Positions 46,459 through 56,617 of a stretch of 64,000 nucleotides of DNA are shown here, piece by piece. The stretch is from the NCBI GenBank assembly GCA_039105265.1, contig JAPFFF010000005.1:4945501-5009500 (forward strand), read 5' to 3'. Position 1 is the first letter of the stretch, and the number at the start of each line of letters is the position of its first letter. A model generated the notes under the pieces. The model was not told the origin of the DNA. It saw only the letters and a list, made by a program, of their open reading frames with translations, and did not search any database. This stretch comes from Tritrichomonas musculus (Eukaryota; Parabasalia; Tritrichomonadida; Tritrichomonadidae). The translations under genes were made by a program, and so were the position numbers.

Positions 46459-48333
46459 TTAGGATTGAGAATTGCCGAGTAGGCAAGCGCATAAACTACC
46501 AAAAAGTTTTTGCTTTTCAGCATCAATTTCTGTCTGTTTTGGGTTTATCAGCTCGATTGCGCCAGCAACTCTACCACCAGTCCTATATGGGAAGGCTAGC
46601 GAGTACTTACAGTCCACTTTGAGCTCTTCGTAAAGACTTTTGTTGAATTTGCATTTATCATCCTCTGGTCTCCCCCAAACTGTCTCTCTGTAATTGTAGG
46701 CAGTGCCCGCGGTGCATTCCTCGAACTTGCATTTTATTTCTGTTGGCGTAAATTTCATAAAACGTCCATCAAAAAGTGCGATAAATAAATCATCACAATT
46801 GAAAAATTCAAAAGATGCCTTTTTGATAGCTTCCCAACGGTCACAACCGTCTGATGATACGTTAGCTAACGTATCATTAACTACCAGCATCAACTTCATG
46901 TCTTCTTTCACTTTCGAAATGTCAGCCGCCTGTTTTTCTAGCCATTTTGAAAGTTTCAATGAGTCACAAATTAAAGGTGTTAGTGAAGTGACTAATTGTG
47001 AATCGAAAGAATTGAACGCTGGCGAATTCGGCTTGGCACGAAGAGTAACAACAAAATGTTGCCGATGATAAAATAATGATGTTGATAAAATTGACCTATT
47101 TGACGTTTTTTGGTCAATTTCTGTTTTAAGCGTTTCAAGAGCAACACTATGAGGCAAATTTATCGGAGTTTGCGACATGGCAGCTTTGTATGAAATTCCG
47201 CCATTCTCTTCATCGTATTTGGTATTGTCATTCAATCTTGTCAAAATTTTGGTCCGGTCATCAAATTCAAAAAGATCGGCATTTTCACAGGGAACTTCAT
47301 TTTGTAAGTATTTGGTAATTTGAGTAACAGTGGCTGATAAAGAGCATTTTTCTAGTTCACCAAAAATGGCTGGGATATTGGAGGGAATAACTTTATCTGG
47401 AATTTGTGAGAAGAACTTTTTCTGAAGAATATCACGAATGATTTTGAGAACTTCAATATAATAGCTCGTAAACTCAATTTGTGAATCGGTTGAGGGATCT
47501 TTAAGGCCAATACATTGAATTATGGACGATATTTCACCATTAGGCCAGAAAACTGGTAATATCATCATTGATTTTGTTGTTCGTAAATATGGTAAATCAA
47601 AATTAATGTTGAATCCGGGATGATCGCCAGGATCAGCCGTTACTATGTCTTGTTTATCTGTAAATGGCCAGCAAACAATTGACTTTCCCATGGCTAAAAC
47701 CATTTTCATACTTGGTGAATAAACAAAATCTGTATATTCTGATTTTGACCAAATTATTACTTTTGTTAAAGGAACTAAATTCAATATTTGTTCTTCAGCG
47801 TCTTGGAAAGTTTCACAAAGGTGTATAGCAGAAAAAATGTTTAATTCTTGTGTCATATTTTGAACAAACGCTTGTAATTCATTTTGTGTAAGAGATAATG
47901 TAACGCTACTAATAAGATCAGGATCCAATCTACCTTCTGTAAACATTGTTTTTAAAAAAAGTGGAGATCGATTTAAATAACGGACACAATTTTTTGGAGT
48001 CATTGTTTTTAAAAGATCGAATGATAGAAAAAGCTGATCTCGCATTTGATCTGCATCTGAATCTATTGACGATTGTGTGTGATCAATATAACTTGATGGT
48101 GTAAAATTAAAATTTTGAATTACAGTTTCATTTTTTTCGTTTATACTAAATCTCCCAGGGATTCGGATAGGTGTTGAAGCTGTTTTTGCTGATCGACTTT
48201 TTGATGAAAAAGATGATGAAAAAGAATTTTGACTAGATTTATCGAATTTATGTGTAGTTGATTTGGGGGTGGTAAGATGTTTTTGTGGTACTATTGGCCG
48301 AAGAGATGTAGTCGGACGAGATCTAGAATGCAT
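46459..48333 (-). CDS. GAF-domain-like protein
   Basis: A 624-residue protein. The first about 90 residues are basic and Ser/Thr-rich (SRSRPTTSLRPIVPQKH...) and probably disordered. After a helical segment come what look like two or three GAF-type sensory domains. One is at about 180-300, closing IIQCIGLKDPS and a long helix. A middle one is at about 320-460. The last is at about 500-620, where KYSLAFPYRTGGRVAGAIELINPK is the classical final pair of strands before the terminal helix. GAF domains bind small ligands or mediate dimers; no enzymatic output domain is attached. The ligand pocket residues cannot be judged by eye. The family assignment rests on fold pattern rather than on strict motifs. 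Confidence 0.6.
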   Translation of the reverse strand: MHSRSRPTTSLRPIVPQKHLTTPKSTTHKFDKSSQNSFSSSFSSKSRSAKTASTPIRIPGRFSINEKNETVIQNFNFTPSSYIDHTQSSIDSDADQMRDQLFLSFDLLKTMTPKNCVRYLNRSPLFLKTMFTEGRLDPDLISSVTLSLTQNELQAFVQNMTQELNIFSAIHLCETFQDAEEQILNLVPLTKVIIWSKSEYTDFVYSPSMKMVLAMGKSIVCWPFTDKQDIVTADPGDHPGFNINFDLPYLRTTKSMMILPVFWPNGEISSIIQCIGLKDPSTDSQIEFTSYYIEVLKIIRDILQKKFFSQIPDKVIPSNIPAIFGELEKCSLSATVTQITKYLQNEVPCENADLFEFDDRTKILTRLNDNTKYDEENGGISYKAAMSQTPINLPHSVALETLKTEIDQKTSNRSILSTSLFYHRQHFVVTLRAKPNSPAFNSFDSQLVTSLTPLICDSLKLSKWLEKQAADISKVKEDMKLMLVVNDTLANVSSDGCDRWEAIKKASFEFFNCDDLFIALFDGRFMKFTPTEIKCKFEECTAGTAYNYRETVWGRPEDDKCKFNKSLYEELKVDCKYSLAFPYRTGGRVAGAIELINPKQTEIDAEKQKLFGSLCACLLGNSQS

Positions 48334-48905
48334 AATAGATATAAAATTAAATTATATTAACATACAAAAAAAAACGTTATTTGTAAAACTTTTTTAAAAA
48401 TTTTCAATCGATAAAATGAGATTCGCAATGTATTTAAAGGTTTATCAATTGGACAAATGAAAAAATTCGCCGAAATATAGCATGCCAATATCTCTGAATT
48501 TATCAAAACAGAATCTTCTTCGTATTAAAATCTATTTGAACAATAACTCACATCTAAAAAACTCTGCATTTCTCCCTTTAAAAGATAAAGGTATTCACAT
48601 CATACATCAGAAAAAAATACTTTACGGTTTTATTATTTTCAAAAGATAAAATAGATTAGTTGATTTTGTAAAATAATCTCATTTTAAATGATTTACAAAA
48701 TATTTTATATTACAAAAAGCTATGTAATATAAACAATTTTTTTAATTTGACAAAAGAAGGAGTGAATAAATACATACATACCTACCACTCATAATAAAAG
48801 AAGCATTTGTGAAAATAAAAGCATTTTGAAATCTTTTTACATTAACAAAAAGTAATTTGTAATATTCATTGCATTTTATTAAAGAAATTTGTAATAAAAA
48901 CTCAT
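48334..48905. other. AT-rich spacer, no gene seen
   Basis: Promoter side of the GAF-like gene and 3' side of the Lys/Ser protein gene. No coding frame. Confidence 0.55.
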
Positions 48906-49535
48906 TTAAGAGCTTGAGGATGAGCTGGATGATGAGCTGGATGAGCTGGATGATGAGCTTGATGATGATGAGCTTGATGATGATGAGCTTGATGATGAGC
49001 CATATCTCATATCCCAATATTGTGAAAATGGAATTCCTTGTCTTTGGCATTCAAGAGCAACCAAGAATTGGAGCATCTTAGCAGATTCCTTGTTTTGTTG
49101 TTCGACTTTCTTGACTAATTTCTTTTGCTTCTTTCCGAGCTTCTTGATTTGCTTCTTTATCTTCTTTTGAGCTTTCTTGCATTTCTTGCCGCTGCTGCTG
49201 CTGCTGCTTGAACTGCTGTCGCTGCTCTCACTTTCACTTTCGTCCTTATCTTTCTTATCCTTCTTGTCATCGTCTTTGTCCTTTTTATCCTTCTTATCTT
49301 TTTTGTCCTTCTTATCTTTTTTGTCCTTCTTATCTTTCTTATCCTTCTTGTCTTTCTTATCTTTCTTGTCTTTTTTGTCTTTCTTATCTTTCTTGTCCTT
49401 CTTATCTTTCTTATCTTTCTTTTCTTCTGACTTTTCTTCAGATGCTTCTTCAGGCTTAGTTTCATTTGGTTGAATTTCTACTTCAACCTCTGGTGGAACT
49501 AATAAATCTGATTCTGGTGTGACAGAGTTTTCCAT
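48906..49535 (-). CDS. Low-complexity Lys-Asp / Ser-tail protein
   Basis: A 209-residue protein built from low-complexity blocks. An acidic head (1-37) is followed by about 18 tandem KKD-type triplets (about 38-93), a DESESESSDSSSSSSSSSG block, a Lys-rich helix (GKKCKKAQKKIKKQIKKLGKKQKK...), a short unique region with ordinary composition (AKMLQFLVALECQRQGIPFSQYWD) and a final run of 29 serines. Despite the repeats the frame is open over 630 bases with mixed codons for Lys, Asp and Ser, so it is translated rather than simple DNA expansion. The unique part near 155-180 is the best handle for homologues. I can give no function. An initiator-like TCATT lies 16-20 bases before the ATG. Confidence 0.7.
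   Translation of the reverse strand: MENSVTPESDLLVPPEVEVEIQPNETKPEEASEEKSEEKKDKKDKKDKKDKKDKKDKKDKKDKKDKKDKKDKKDKKDKKDKKDKKDKDDDKKDKKDKDESESESSDSSSSSSSSSGKKCKKAQKKIKKQIKKLGKKQKKLVKKVEQQNKESAKMLQFLVALECQRQGIPFSQYWDMRYGSSSSSSSSSSSSSSSSSSSSSSSSSSSSSS
48908..49000. repeat. Short tandem repeat of GATGAGCT / GATGATGAGCT type
   Basis: Imperfect 9-15-base units built from GATGATGAGCT and GATGAGCTG encode the serine tail of the gene on the reverse strand. The units vary in length in steps of three bases, consistent with in-frame slippage. Confidence 0.8.
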
Positions 49536-50330
49536 CTTAAAATAATGTGAAATGATAATTTTTTCTAAAAGTTCATTTAACTTTTTGGATTCAAATTAAT
49601 AAAATAAATTTTTTTTATTGAAAATCGAGCAATCAACTTTTAATATTGAATGAAACTATCAGTAATTTTTTCTGCGTTGATTTAATTTCAAGTTGGGTTA
49701 ATTACTATTTCAATTGAAAACATATAATTGATGCAAAATATTTGACCAGTCTTATTAGCTTAAAGAATCGGTAAAAAGTGGGTAACGCTGGAAATAAGTG
49801 AATAACGGTGAAATGATACATTGAATTTTTACAAATTGAAATAAAAAATATAACCATTTTTCTTTTTCTTGCATGTAAAAAAACGAACTTGGTAATCCAC
49901 TTAATTTTTATAAATAATAGTTTATTTTTCATAGTTCAATTGAACAATTGAATGGGTATGTAATAAAATGCATAAGAAAATATTTCAATAAAATGAATGT
50001 AAAGGGTAAAAAAAAGGGAAAAAAATCTTTATTATTTGTGAGAACTAATGAAAAAAGAATAAATTTTTTATGAAGAGATTTGCAAATTGATTCTTTAGCA
50101 ATGGAATTCTCATGATTTTGCATTTTATACGAAAAACTAGCATTTGAATAGCATATATATCCTTTTTTAAAAAAATACAAATATTAACTATTACAAATAT
50201 ACCAAAGTAGACAATACTAGTAACAAACGATAATATATATATGTCGATTGTGAATGCTAGCTCCTTACAAAACTCTGGAAAAAATGTTTAATGAAATAAG
50301 GTTTTGAAGAATATTTTTATTTTTGTAAAA
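49536..50330. other. 795-bp AT-rich spacer, no gene seen
   Basis: It contains the presumed initiator at 49551-49555 and otherwise only AT-rich sequence. Frames at 49705-49932 and 49929-50180 are AT-driven. Confidence 0.55.
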
Positions 50331-51495
50331 TCAATTATTTTCCTCTTTTTTGATTTCCACAACTGATTGAAGAGTTTTTCGGCACATTGGGCAGAAATGA
50401 AGTTTATCTTTATTTTCTTCATAACATTTAGCACAAAGAGAAACGTGTTCGCATGGTTTGAAGACAAAATCTGCTTCTTTTTGCTGACAGAAGACACAAA
50501 TTCCTACATTTGAGGAGCTGAGTTGAATTCCATGAGATTTTGTTAGCAAATAAGCAATGACAAAATCTGTCAATTCTTTGTCAAGTGGTTTTGGCGCAAC
50601 TTCACAACCTTTGAGACCTTCATTATTCATCAACATATGGTCACATCCTTGGCTTATTAAATATCTTGCAATGTCGCCATGACTATTCATCGCTGCATAG
50701 TGGAGAGGTGTTCTCCCTTGGTCATCTTGAGCGTCTATTGCTGCTCCATTTTCAAAAAGTAATTCAACCATATCAGTTCTACCATAACAACAAGCAAGAT
50801 GAAGTGGTGTAATTTTATAAAAATTGAAAGGAAAAACGTTATGAAAAATTCAAATGAAATCCAATTTAGTGCATTAATATCAGCACCATGGTCTAGAAGA
50901 TCTCTTGCAATTTCACAAAATCCTCTTTCTGCGCAATCATGAAGTGGCGTTCTATTAAAAAATATATAAAAATTTTATCATTGCACACATCACATGCTGT
51001 ATCACCTTTTTCAAGTAGTTGATGAACAAGTTCTTGATTATTACAATCTACTGCGTAAAATATTGGAGTTTTATTAATTATTTTAATAAAAATTTGGTGA
51101 GAGTCTTGAACTTTATAATCACCTCCATGTTCTAAAAGAAGATTAAATAATTCTGTATTAGTTGCAGCTAAATGAATTGGAGCTAAGCCATAAAATTAAA
51201 AAAAAAAATTGCATTTAAAAAATAAAATTCGAACGCTATTAAAATAAAAAAAAAAACTGAGTGAAAAAATTAAAGAAAAAACATTTTTGTTGGCATCTGG
51301 ATGCTTTTCTAAAAGAACTTTTACAAGTGGCATTGATCCTTTTTCAACAGCGAGATAAAGGAGTGATTTCAAATAAAAACTAAGAAACATTATAAATCAA
51401 TGAAAAATGCCTGCATCAATATCATCTAATTTTTCTATTGCTGTAGTAAGTGCTTCTGTATTATCTTCGTTGATAGCTTTAATTGCGGCTCTCAT
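50331..51495 (-). CDS. Ankyrin-repeat RING protein interrupted by five AT-rich inserts
   Basis: Six coding blocks on the reverse strand read as one ankyrin-RING protein of about 316 residues: 51409-51495, 51283-51369, 51094-51192, 50974-51072, 50861-50953 and 50331-50816. The inner blocks are 29-33 codons, one ankyrin repeat each, all in phase 0. Between them lie AT-only inserts of 39, 90, 21, 20 and 44 bases, always at the same place, just before the TPLH-type helix start. Four of the five would break the frame or add stops. The last block has two further ankyrin units without inserts and a C3HC4 RING (CVFCQQ...CEHVSLCAKC...CPMC), so the protein would be a ubiquitin ligase. The inserts lack GT-AG and the ACTAAC motif. 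Either they are an unknown kind of removed sequence or the gene is broken. Confidence 0.7.
50817..50860 (-). other. AT-rich insert 5 (44 nt) in the ankyrin gene
   Basis: Lies before KITPLHLAC. No GT-AG borders. Its length breaks the frame unless it is removed. Confidence 0.6.
50954..50973 (-). other. AT-only insert 4 (20 nt) in the ankyrin gene
   Basis: Lies before RTPLHDCA. Starts ATTTTTAT and ends TTAAT. Its length breaks the frame unless it is removed. Confidence 0.6.
51073..51093 (-). other. AT-only insert 3 (21 nt) in the ankyrin gene
   Basis: Lies before KTPIFYAV. Starts ATTTTTAT and ends TTAAT on the coding strand, the same ends as insert 4. Frame is kept. Confidence 0.55.
51193..51282 (-). 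other. AT-rich insert 2 (about 90 nt) in the ankyrin gene
   Basis: Lies before the repeat starting GLAPIHLAA. Almost pure T and A on the coding strand. Its edges are uncertain by a codon. Confidence 0.55.
51370..51408 (-). other. AT-rich insert 1 (39 nt) in the ankyrin gene
   Basis: Separates the N-terminal block from the first repeat (KSLLYLAV). Starts ATTTTTCATTG on the coding strand and contains stop codons in frame. Confidence 0.6.
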
Positions 51496-51860
51496 CAATA
51501 AAAAAACGTTATAGTAATCTTATATGAAAAAATTACGTTTAAAAATTAATAAGATATTATATTTGACCATTAACCGCTTGATCACTTATCAATTCAAAAA
51601 AATAAAAAAATTTAAATGATTAATTATGGTATATCTTAATAGATAAAGATATCCATTTTTAATTTAACTTTTTTATTGCCAAATATAAATATGTAAATCC
51701 ATATATTTATGATATTTATTTCATTCAATAATAAATTGAAGAAAATACAGGTGTTTTTTAAATGTAGGAGAAAAAATATAAAACATAACGTACTTTTTTC
51801 TGATTTTAGATTTTATATTAGAAATTTTAATTTTTGTCGAAAAATAAATCAAATTAAAAA
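51496..51860. other. AT-rich spacer between divergent genes
   Basis: The shared upstream region of the ankyrin-RING gene and the next plus-strand gene. No coding frame. Confidence 0.55.
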
Positions 51861-53744
51861 ATGATTTCTACTACAAGCACGCCATGGTTTGTATGCAATC
51901 CAGAATACAATAAAATAGATATACCTGATGACGATGATATCGAAATACATCAACAAGCAATAGACACATCAGACTCACGTTCAACTGCTTCAGATGTCGA
52001 ATTTTCTGTAAACAGCGATAAAGTGTCTAATACGGGAGAAATTATTGACGATATTCCTGTTGATACTACGAAAGAAGAGGAAATTGTTCAACCAACTCAA
52101 AATGTCACTTTGGATACGCCAACCAATGGATTAACAGAAGATTTAGAACTTTTATCAACAATACATTTCGAAAGCTCAAAACGAGTTCAACGAACAGAAG
52201 CTCTCGCTCAACAGCAAAGAAGTAATGTGAAATATACTTATTTCAGTACATCAGATGACGAGAATGAAATTCCATCTCAACTTCAAGTTGAGCCAGAAAA
52301 TGAAAACGAAACTGAAAATAAAAATAATCTTTCAAATAGTGTGAAAAAATCAAAAACTTCAAACTTCACATCTCCAGTTGATGCGTTATCTTATAAATTC
52401 AAAAATTATGATTATATCCAGCCAATTTCTATCAAAAAATATGAAGAATTAAATTCAATGAAGCCAATTCGAAACCCGCCTCAAGAAGTTATAAAACTCA
52501 CCAGAACAAAAGTTAAATTGCCTGCGGATTACATGGAATTTAATGAGCGAAGGCGTAAAAAAGATAGGAGTCAAGGCCCAACCTTGATGAGTGGAACTTC
52601 ACAAGTAAAATCAGAACTAACAAAAACAAAGAAAAATACTTCTGAACAAATTTTTGAAAATTACAAAAAAAGAAGCCCTCCTCCTCCACATGATCCAACT
52701 CAAGAAAGACCATATTTTCAAAGCTATGATTGGAAGTCAATAGAAAACAATGAGCCAACATTTGTAAAAAGACCAAAAATCGACCGAAAACAGCTTCGTA
52801 AAAAAGTTGAATCCCAACCATTATATAAGGAACGCAAAGTGAAGCATTTGCCTCAGCCCGAACCAGTTCCAATCCCACATGTTGAAAAAAAGAAAATCAA
52901 AAATGTTGCTCCAACTTGTGTAAAACATCCTGAAATCTACACCAAAGAATACCGAGAACAGAAAAGACTAGAAGAAGCTCTGAAAAATCCACCTTCAAAC
53001 AGCACTGAAGTGAAACTGGAAGAAGAAGACCAAAATGAAGAGGAAAAAATTACACTTCCAGATGATAAGAAAGAAAAACGAAAATGCTTGAAACAAATTC
53101 TTGAAGAAACTGAAGTTGAAGAGTGGAAAATTATAGAACCAACACAAACTCTCCCTCCTGATGATTTTGTGAATGATAATGAAGGAGATGAAGAAGTCAA
53201 TAATATTGCCGAAGATATTGATTTAGGAATTCCTGAAGAATATTTGGTATCAGATGATGAACCAGATGTAAATAATTTTGTGAAGCCAAAGCCAGTTTAT
53301 TTTGATCCACATGAAACAAAAGCTGTCAGGCTTCGAAATCAAACAATCAAACAAAAATTAGCTTTAAGAAAAATGCAACTTCATCTTGAAGAGGAAGAAG
53401 ATGATGAAAGAGAATTGAAAAGAAAAATCGTATCTAGAGAAATCGCTCCCTCTTTGAAAAAACTAGAAATGATGTCTCAATTCAGGCCTGACGATTTGGA
53501 AGATAAAATTAGGCGTAAAGAAAAAGATAATAATGAAAGAGCCGTTGAGCCATTATGTGCTGCAATTCGATCTGCTAAAAATACCCAATTCATTGTCGAA
53601 AGAGAAAACAAAAAAGTTCAACTAAGAAGCGAGAAAAATGCTAAGAAACATCAAAATGATGAAAAAGTTAAGCGTAAGGAAGAAGAAAAACTGAAATTGA
53701 AAGGCGCAAAGAAAAAGAAATTTTTGGACCTTTGGAAGATTTGA
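51861..53744 (+). CDS. Charged protein of unknown function
   Basis: A 627-residue, mostly disordered and highly charged protein. The first 200 residues are acidic. The middle (about 210-370) contains related short proline motifs: ERPYFQSYDW, PTFVKRPKI and PTCVKHPEIYTKEYREQ. The last 170 residues form Lys/Glu-rich helices (KAVRLRNQTIKQKLALRKMQLHLEEEE, then EAPSLKKLEMM-like and ERENKKVQLRSEKNAKK). The design resembles axoneme- or microtubule-associated proteins, but I recognise no family and no enzymatic domain. Codon use is coding-like throughout. The ATG at 51861 is preceded by AAATCAAATTAAAAA. Confidence 0.7.
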   Translation: MISTTSTPWFVCNPEYNKIDIPDDDDIEIHQQAIDTSDSRSTASDVEFSVNSDKVSNTGEIIDDIPVDTTKEEEIVQPTQNVTLDTPTNGLTEDLELLSTIHFESSKRVQRTEALAQQQRSNVKYTYFSTSDDENEIPSQLQVEPENENETENKNNLSNSVKKSKTSNFTSPVDALSYKFKNYDYIQPISIKKYEELNSMKPIRNPPQEVIKLTRTKVKLPADYMEFNERRRKKDRSQGPTLMSGTSQVKSELTKTKKNTSEQIFENYKKRSPPPPHDPTQERPYFQSYDWKSIENNEPTFVKRPKIDRKQLRKKVESQPLYKERKVKHLPQPEPVPIPHVEKKKIKNVAPTCVKHPEIYTKEYREQKRLEEALKNPPSNSTEVKLEEEDQNEEEKITLPDDKKEKRKCLKQILEETEVEEWKIIEPTQTLPPDDFVNDNEGDEEVNNIAEDIDLGIPEEYLVSDDEPDVNNFVKPKPVYFDPHETKAVRLRNQTIKQKLALRKMQLHLEEEEDDERELKRKIVSREIAPSLKKLEMMSQFRPDDLEDKIRRKEKDNNERAVEPLCAAIRSAKNTQFIVERENKKVQLRSEKNAKKHQNDEKVKRKEEEKLKLKGAKKKKFLDLWKI

Positions 53745-53982
53745 TGTTTATTTGTTTTGTTTTTGTAATTTTTATTTATTATTTATCTATATTGTTATTT
53801 ATTGGCTGATTTTATAAATTAACGTTATTTTTATAATATTTAATATTAAATATTATCTAAAGCAAATTTTATTTTAAATAATTACACATAAAATTAATTA
53901 CCTTGAATGTTTTAGTAATTAATTTAAATAATTGCATTTTAAATGTATTTTCCATAAGATATTGATATTTTAAAACTATAGT

Positions 53983-54490
53983 ATAGAGTAAAACCCCCCT
54001 ACCAAATGGAAAACCCCCAACCAAATCTCTATATAAAAGAGTTAGAATCATAATATCATATATACATATAGATAAAATTTTCATTTGATAAAATAATTAT
54101 TATTATTTAAAAAATGTTTATTTTATATTTAGATATTAGTATTTAAAAATACAATCTAAAGTGCCCCAAAAAAATAGGGGTCTCATTCAATAAAATAGGG
54201 GTCGACGATCAAGTTAAGAAAAAATTGAATATTTTTTCAGAAAATATAATTTTAAGAAAAAAATTTTTTTTTCAAATATTTTTTTCTCAAAATAAATTTT
54301 TATTATCGTTTTCCCTTGAAATTAATTATTTTTTGAATCGACCCCCTTTATTTCTCTCACTTTATTCAATTTTTTTATCGAAAAATTGAATAGAAAATGG
54401 TAGGTGGGTTTTCCACCAACGTACTTTTTGCCACCATTAAAGGCCAAAAATAGGTGAATAAAAATGGTAGGGGGTTTTCCAGTAAAGTCC
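53983..54490. mobile_element. About 500-bp element with GGAAAACCCCCTACCA-type inverted ends
   Basis: GTAAAACCCCCCTACCA at 53988-54004 faces TGGTAGGGGGTTTTCCAGTAAAG at 54465-54487. A second, inner copy occurs on each side (54006-54020; 54398-54414). No target duplication is clear and no protein is encoded. It directly precedes the Kolobok-type transposon. Confidence 0.5.
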
Positions 54491-54500
54491 AATTCAAAAA

Positions 54501-54553
54501 GCTTGGGACAACTTTTTCAATTTTCTATGAAAAGTATTCAATTTTGTCCCAGC
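54501..54553. repeat. Hairpin-forming inverted repeat
   Basis: GCTTGGGACAA at 54501-54511 faces TTGTCCCAGC at 54544-54553 with an AT-rich loop. It lies between two transposon-like elements. Confidence 0.6.
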
Positions 54554-54602
54554 TTGGATGGATGATTTTCTGAACCTCTTTCAATTTTTTTCGATTTTTT
54601 AA

Positions 54603-56613
54603 GGGGGTTTAACGTTTTTTTGTAACGGCTATATCTTTTTATTGATGGGACCAAAGCCGAAACGGGAAAAAAATTTAAAACCATTTAATAAAACAAAAGA
54701 AGAAAAAAATACAAAAGAATCAAAAAATTTTAATGAAACGCTCAAATTCACAATTTCTTTGATTTTTTGTGGATTCCCAGAAACTGAAGCCCAAGAGTTC
54801 GACATTTTAAACGGTCAAGATCCTCCAAATTATCGAGAGATTACCAAAGCATTTAACATTATTCGCCCTATTATCAAACAATTAGCTGAGGATTCAGCAG
54901 CATCAGAAAGTGAAAATATGCCAATTAATGCTGTTATATGCATAGATGCATCCTGGGACCATCGCCGTGATGGTAGACTCCTTGTGTTTGATGCTATTTG
55001 CATACAAAATAAAAAGATAATTGATTTCAGTATTCAAGTGAGGTCAAGCGCTAAAAGGAAAGGAAACACTAATGTCTCTCCACAAGCAATGGAGGGATTG
55101 GCATTTGAAGAAATTCTACCAAGGCTAATGTCAAATCAAAGCATCGTCGAACTCGTTAAGGACGGCGATGTTCAATTAGAATCAATGATAATATCCAGTG
55201 GATGGAAAGTAAAAGTGACACCTGATCCTAATCACTTATTGAAGCACTTTCCTGATCATTTTGATAAGATCGTTGAACCTGTAAAATTTATGTTTAGAGG
55301 TATTTGCAAGAAACTGTTAAAGCAATTTAAATTCATTTTATATTCAGATTCAGAAAAACAACAAAAATACCTTGAAATTCAACATATGCAAAATTTTATT
55401 TTAACACAGCCATTCCTAAAACTCGGAAGGGCGAAAGAACCACATGTTTGGAAATATTCCAATGATATTAATGCAAGGAATAAGTTAAACGAGGTCATAA
55501 ATTTATGTAATACGATTACATCCTCTTTTACTAGGTATCATTCTACATGTTTAAATGAATGTTTCCACTCTCTTAAAGCTAGATATGTACCGAAAAAATT
55601 TAACCTCGGTAACACTGCCGATGTACGCACTTATGCAGCAATTCTCCATTTTAATCTTGGAATAAAATGGTTAGAATTGATTTATGATAGGTTAAAACTG
55701 CCTAATTGTAATGTACAAAAACTTGAGGAATTTGTTTCAAAAGCTCATCCACTTTTAAAGAAGATTTCAAGAAATGATGATTATTATGCAAGAAAAATGA
55801 AAGAGGAAGAAGAAGATGAGAAAAATTATCATCAGTATTTAGAAGATATTAAAAATCATATTCCAATTCATTCTTAAAAAGTAAATAAATAAAAAATATT
55901 ACAAAAATTTTAATGTCATATACTTTTTTACTAAAATTTTGGATAGTTTTTAGAATTTCATAATGATTTTACTGAAAAAATGGAAGTAATATCATTTAAA
56001 AATGAACATCCATAGATAAATAATTTTCATCACCTAACAACGATATCAGTAGACAATTTGAAAAAAACTGATCCGTAAAATAATATTAGCACCCAAAAAC
56101 TTAGGGTTTATCTGAGCGTTTTTTTTAATTTAGGCCTATGAAAAAAATATCAAAAAAATAATTTTTTGGCTTCGACAATGATTCCAAAATTACCTATCGA
56201 TATAGAAAGAATATAAAAAATTAATGAGTGATTGTTAAGGAAAAAAATTCAGAAATCCAAAATTCGTCAAGTTATAAAATGATTAAAATGAGCTTTTTTT
56301 TTGGTGAGGTGGGAAAACTTAAACAAATTAAAATAAACTATTTAATTTTTCACAATTTTTGATAGAACGATCATTTTTTTTTGAGAGAAATCATTGTATA
56401 ATTCTATTAATTCAAATTTGAATTTAAGAGGTCATATTTTGAAATAAAAGGCTAAATAATAAAACAATGTTTTCTTATTATAATTTAATTATTGGTTGAT
56501 TTCATTATATTTATGATATTTATAAGCTTATGAATTTTATTATTTTTTAGTATCGTTTCCTCATATTGGTTATTCGTCATTTTAATTGGGTTTCAAATTT
56601 CTGTTATACCCCC
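54603..56613 (+). mobile_element. Kolobok-type DNA transposon, complete-looking, 2.0 kb
   Basis: Inverted ends GGGGGTTTAAC (54603) and GTTATACCCCC (to 56613) are each flanked outside by TTAA (54599-54602; 56614-56617), the target site of Kolobok and piggyBac elements. One long open frame with a DDE-type transposase lies inside. The 3' 730 bases are non-coding. The ends match over only about 11 bases with one mismatch. The protein sequence favours Kolobok over piggyBac. Confidence 0.8.
54645..55877 (+). CDS. Kolobok-like transposase
   Basis: 410 residues from the first ATG. A basic head (KPKREKNLKPF...) is followed by an RNase-H-like DDE core. It shows CIDASWDHRRDGR with Asp101, the Kolobok-like KGNTNVSPQAMEG block, ELVKDGD with Asp173 and Asp175, DPNHLLKHF, and NECFHSLKARYVPK with Glu305 as the likely third acid. 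An acidic tail closes the protein. The enzyme would cut and paste the element at TTAA sites. No zinc finger or THAP domain is visible at the N-terminus, so DNA binding may lie in the basic head. The frame has no interruption, so the copy could be active. Related Mutator-type enzymes share the general core but not TTAA targets. Confidence 0.8.
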   Translation: MGPKPKREKNLKPFNKTKEEKNTKESKNFNETLKFTISLIFCGFPETEAQEFDILNGQDPPNYREITKAFNIIRPIIKQLAEDSAASESENMPINAVICIDASWDHRRDGRLLVFDAICIQNKKIIDFSIQVRSSAKRKGNTNVSPQAMEGLAFEEILPRLMSNQSIVELVKDGDVQLESMIISSGWKVKVTPDPNHLLKHFPDHFDKIVEPVKFMFRGICKKLLKQFKFILYSDSEKQQKYLEIQHMQNFILTQPFLKLGRAKEPHVWKYSNDINARNKLNEVINLCNTITSSFTRYHSTCLNECFHSLKARYVPKKFNLGNTADVRTYAAILHFNLGIKWLELIYDRLKLPNCNVQKLEEFVSKAHPLLKKISRNDDYYARKMKEEEEDEKNYHQYLEDIKNHIPIHS

Positions 56614-56617
56614 TTAA

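Noticed and set aside
49157-49473. Several frames antisense or shifted to the Lys/Ser protein
   Set aside because: Shadows of the triplet repeats in the true frame at 48906-49535.
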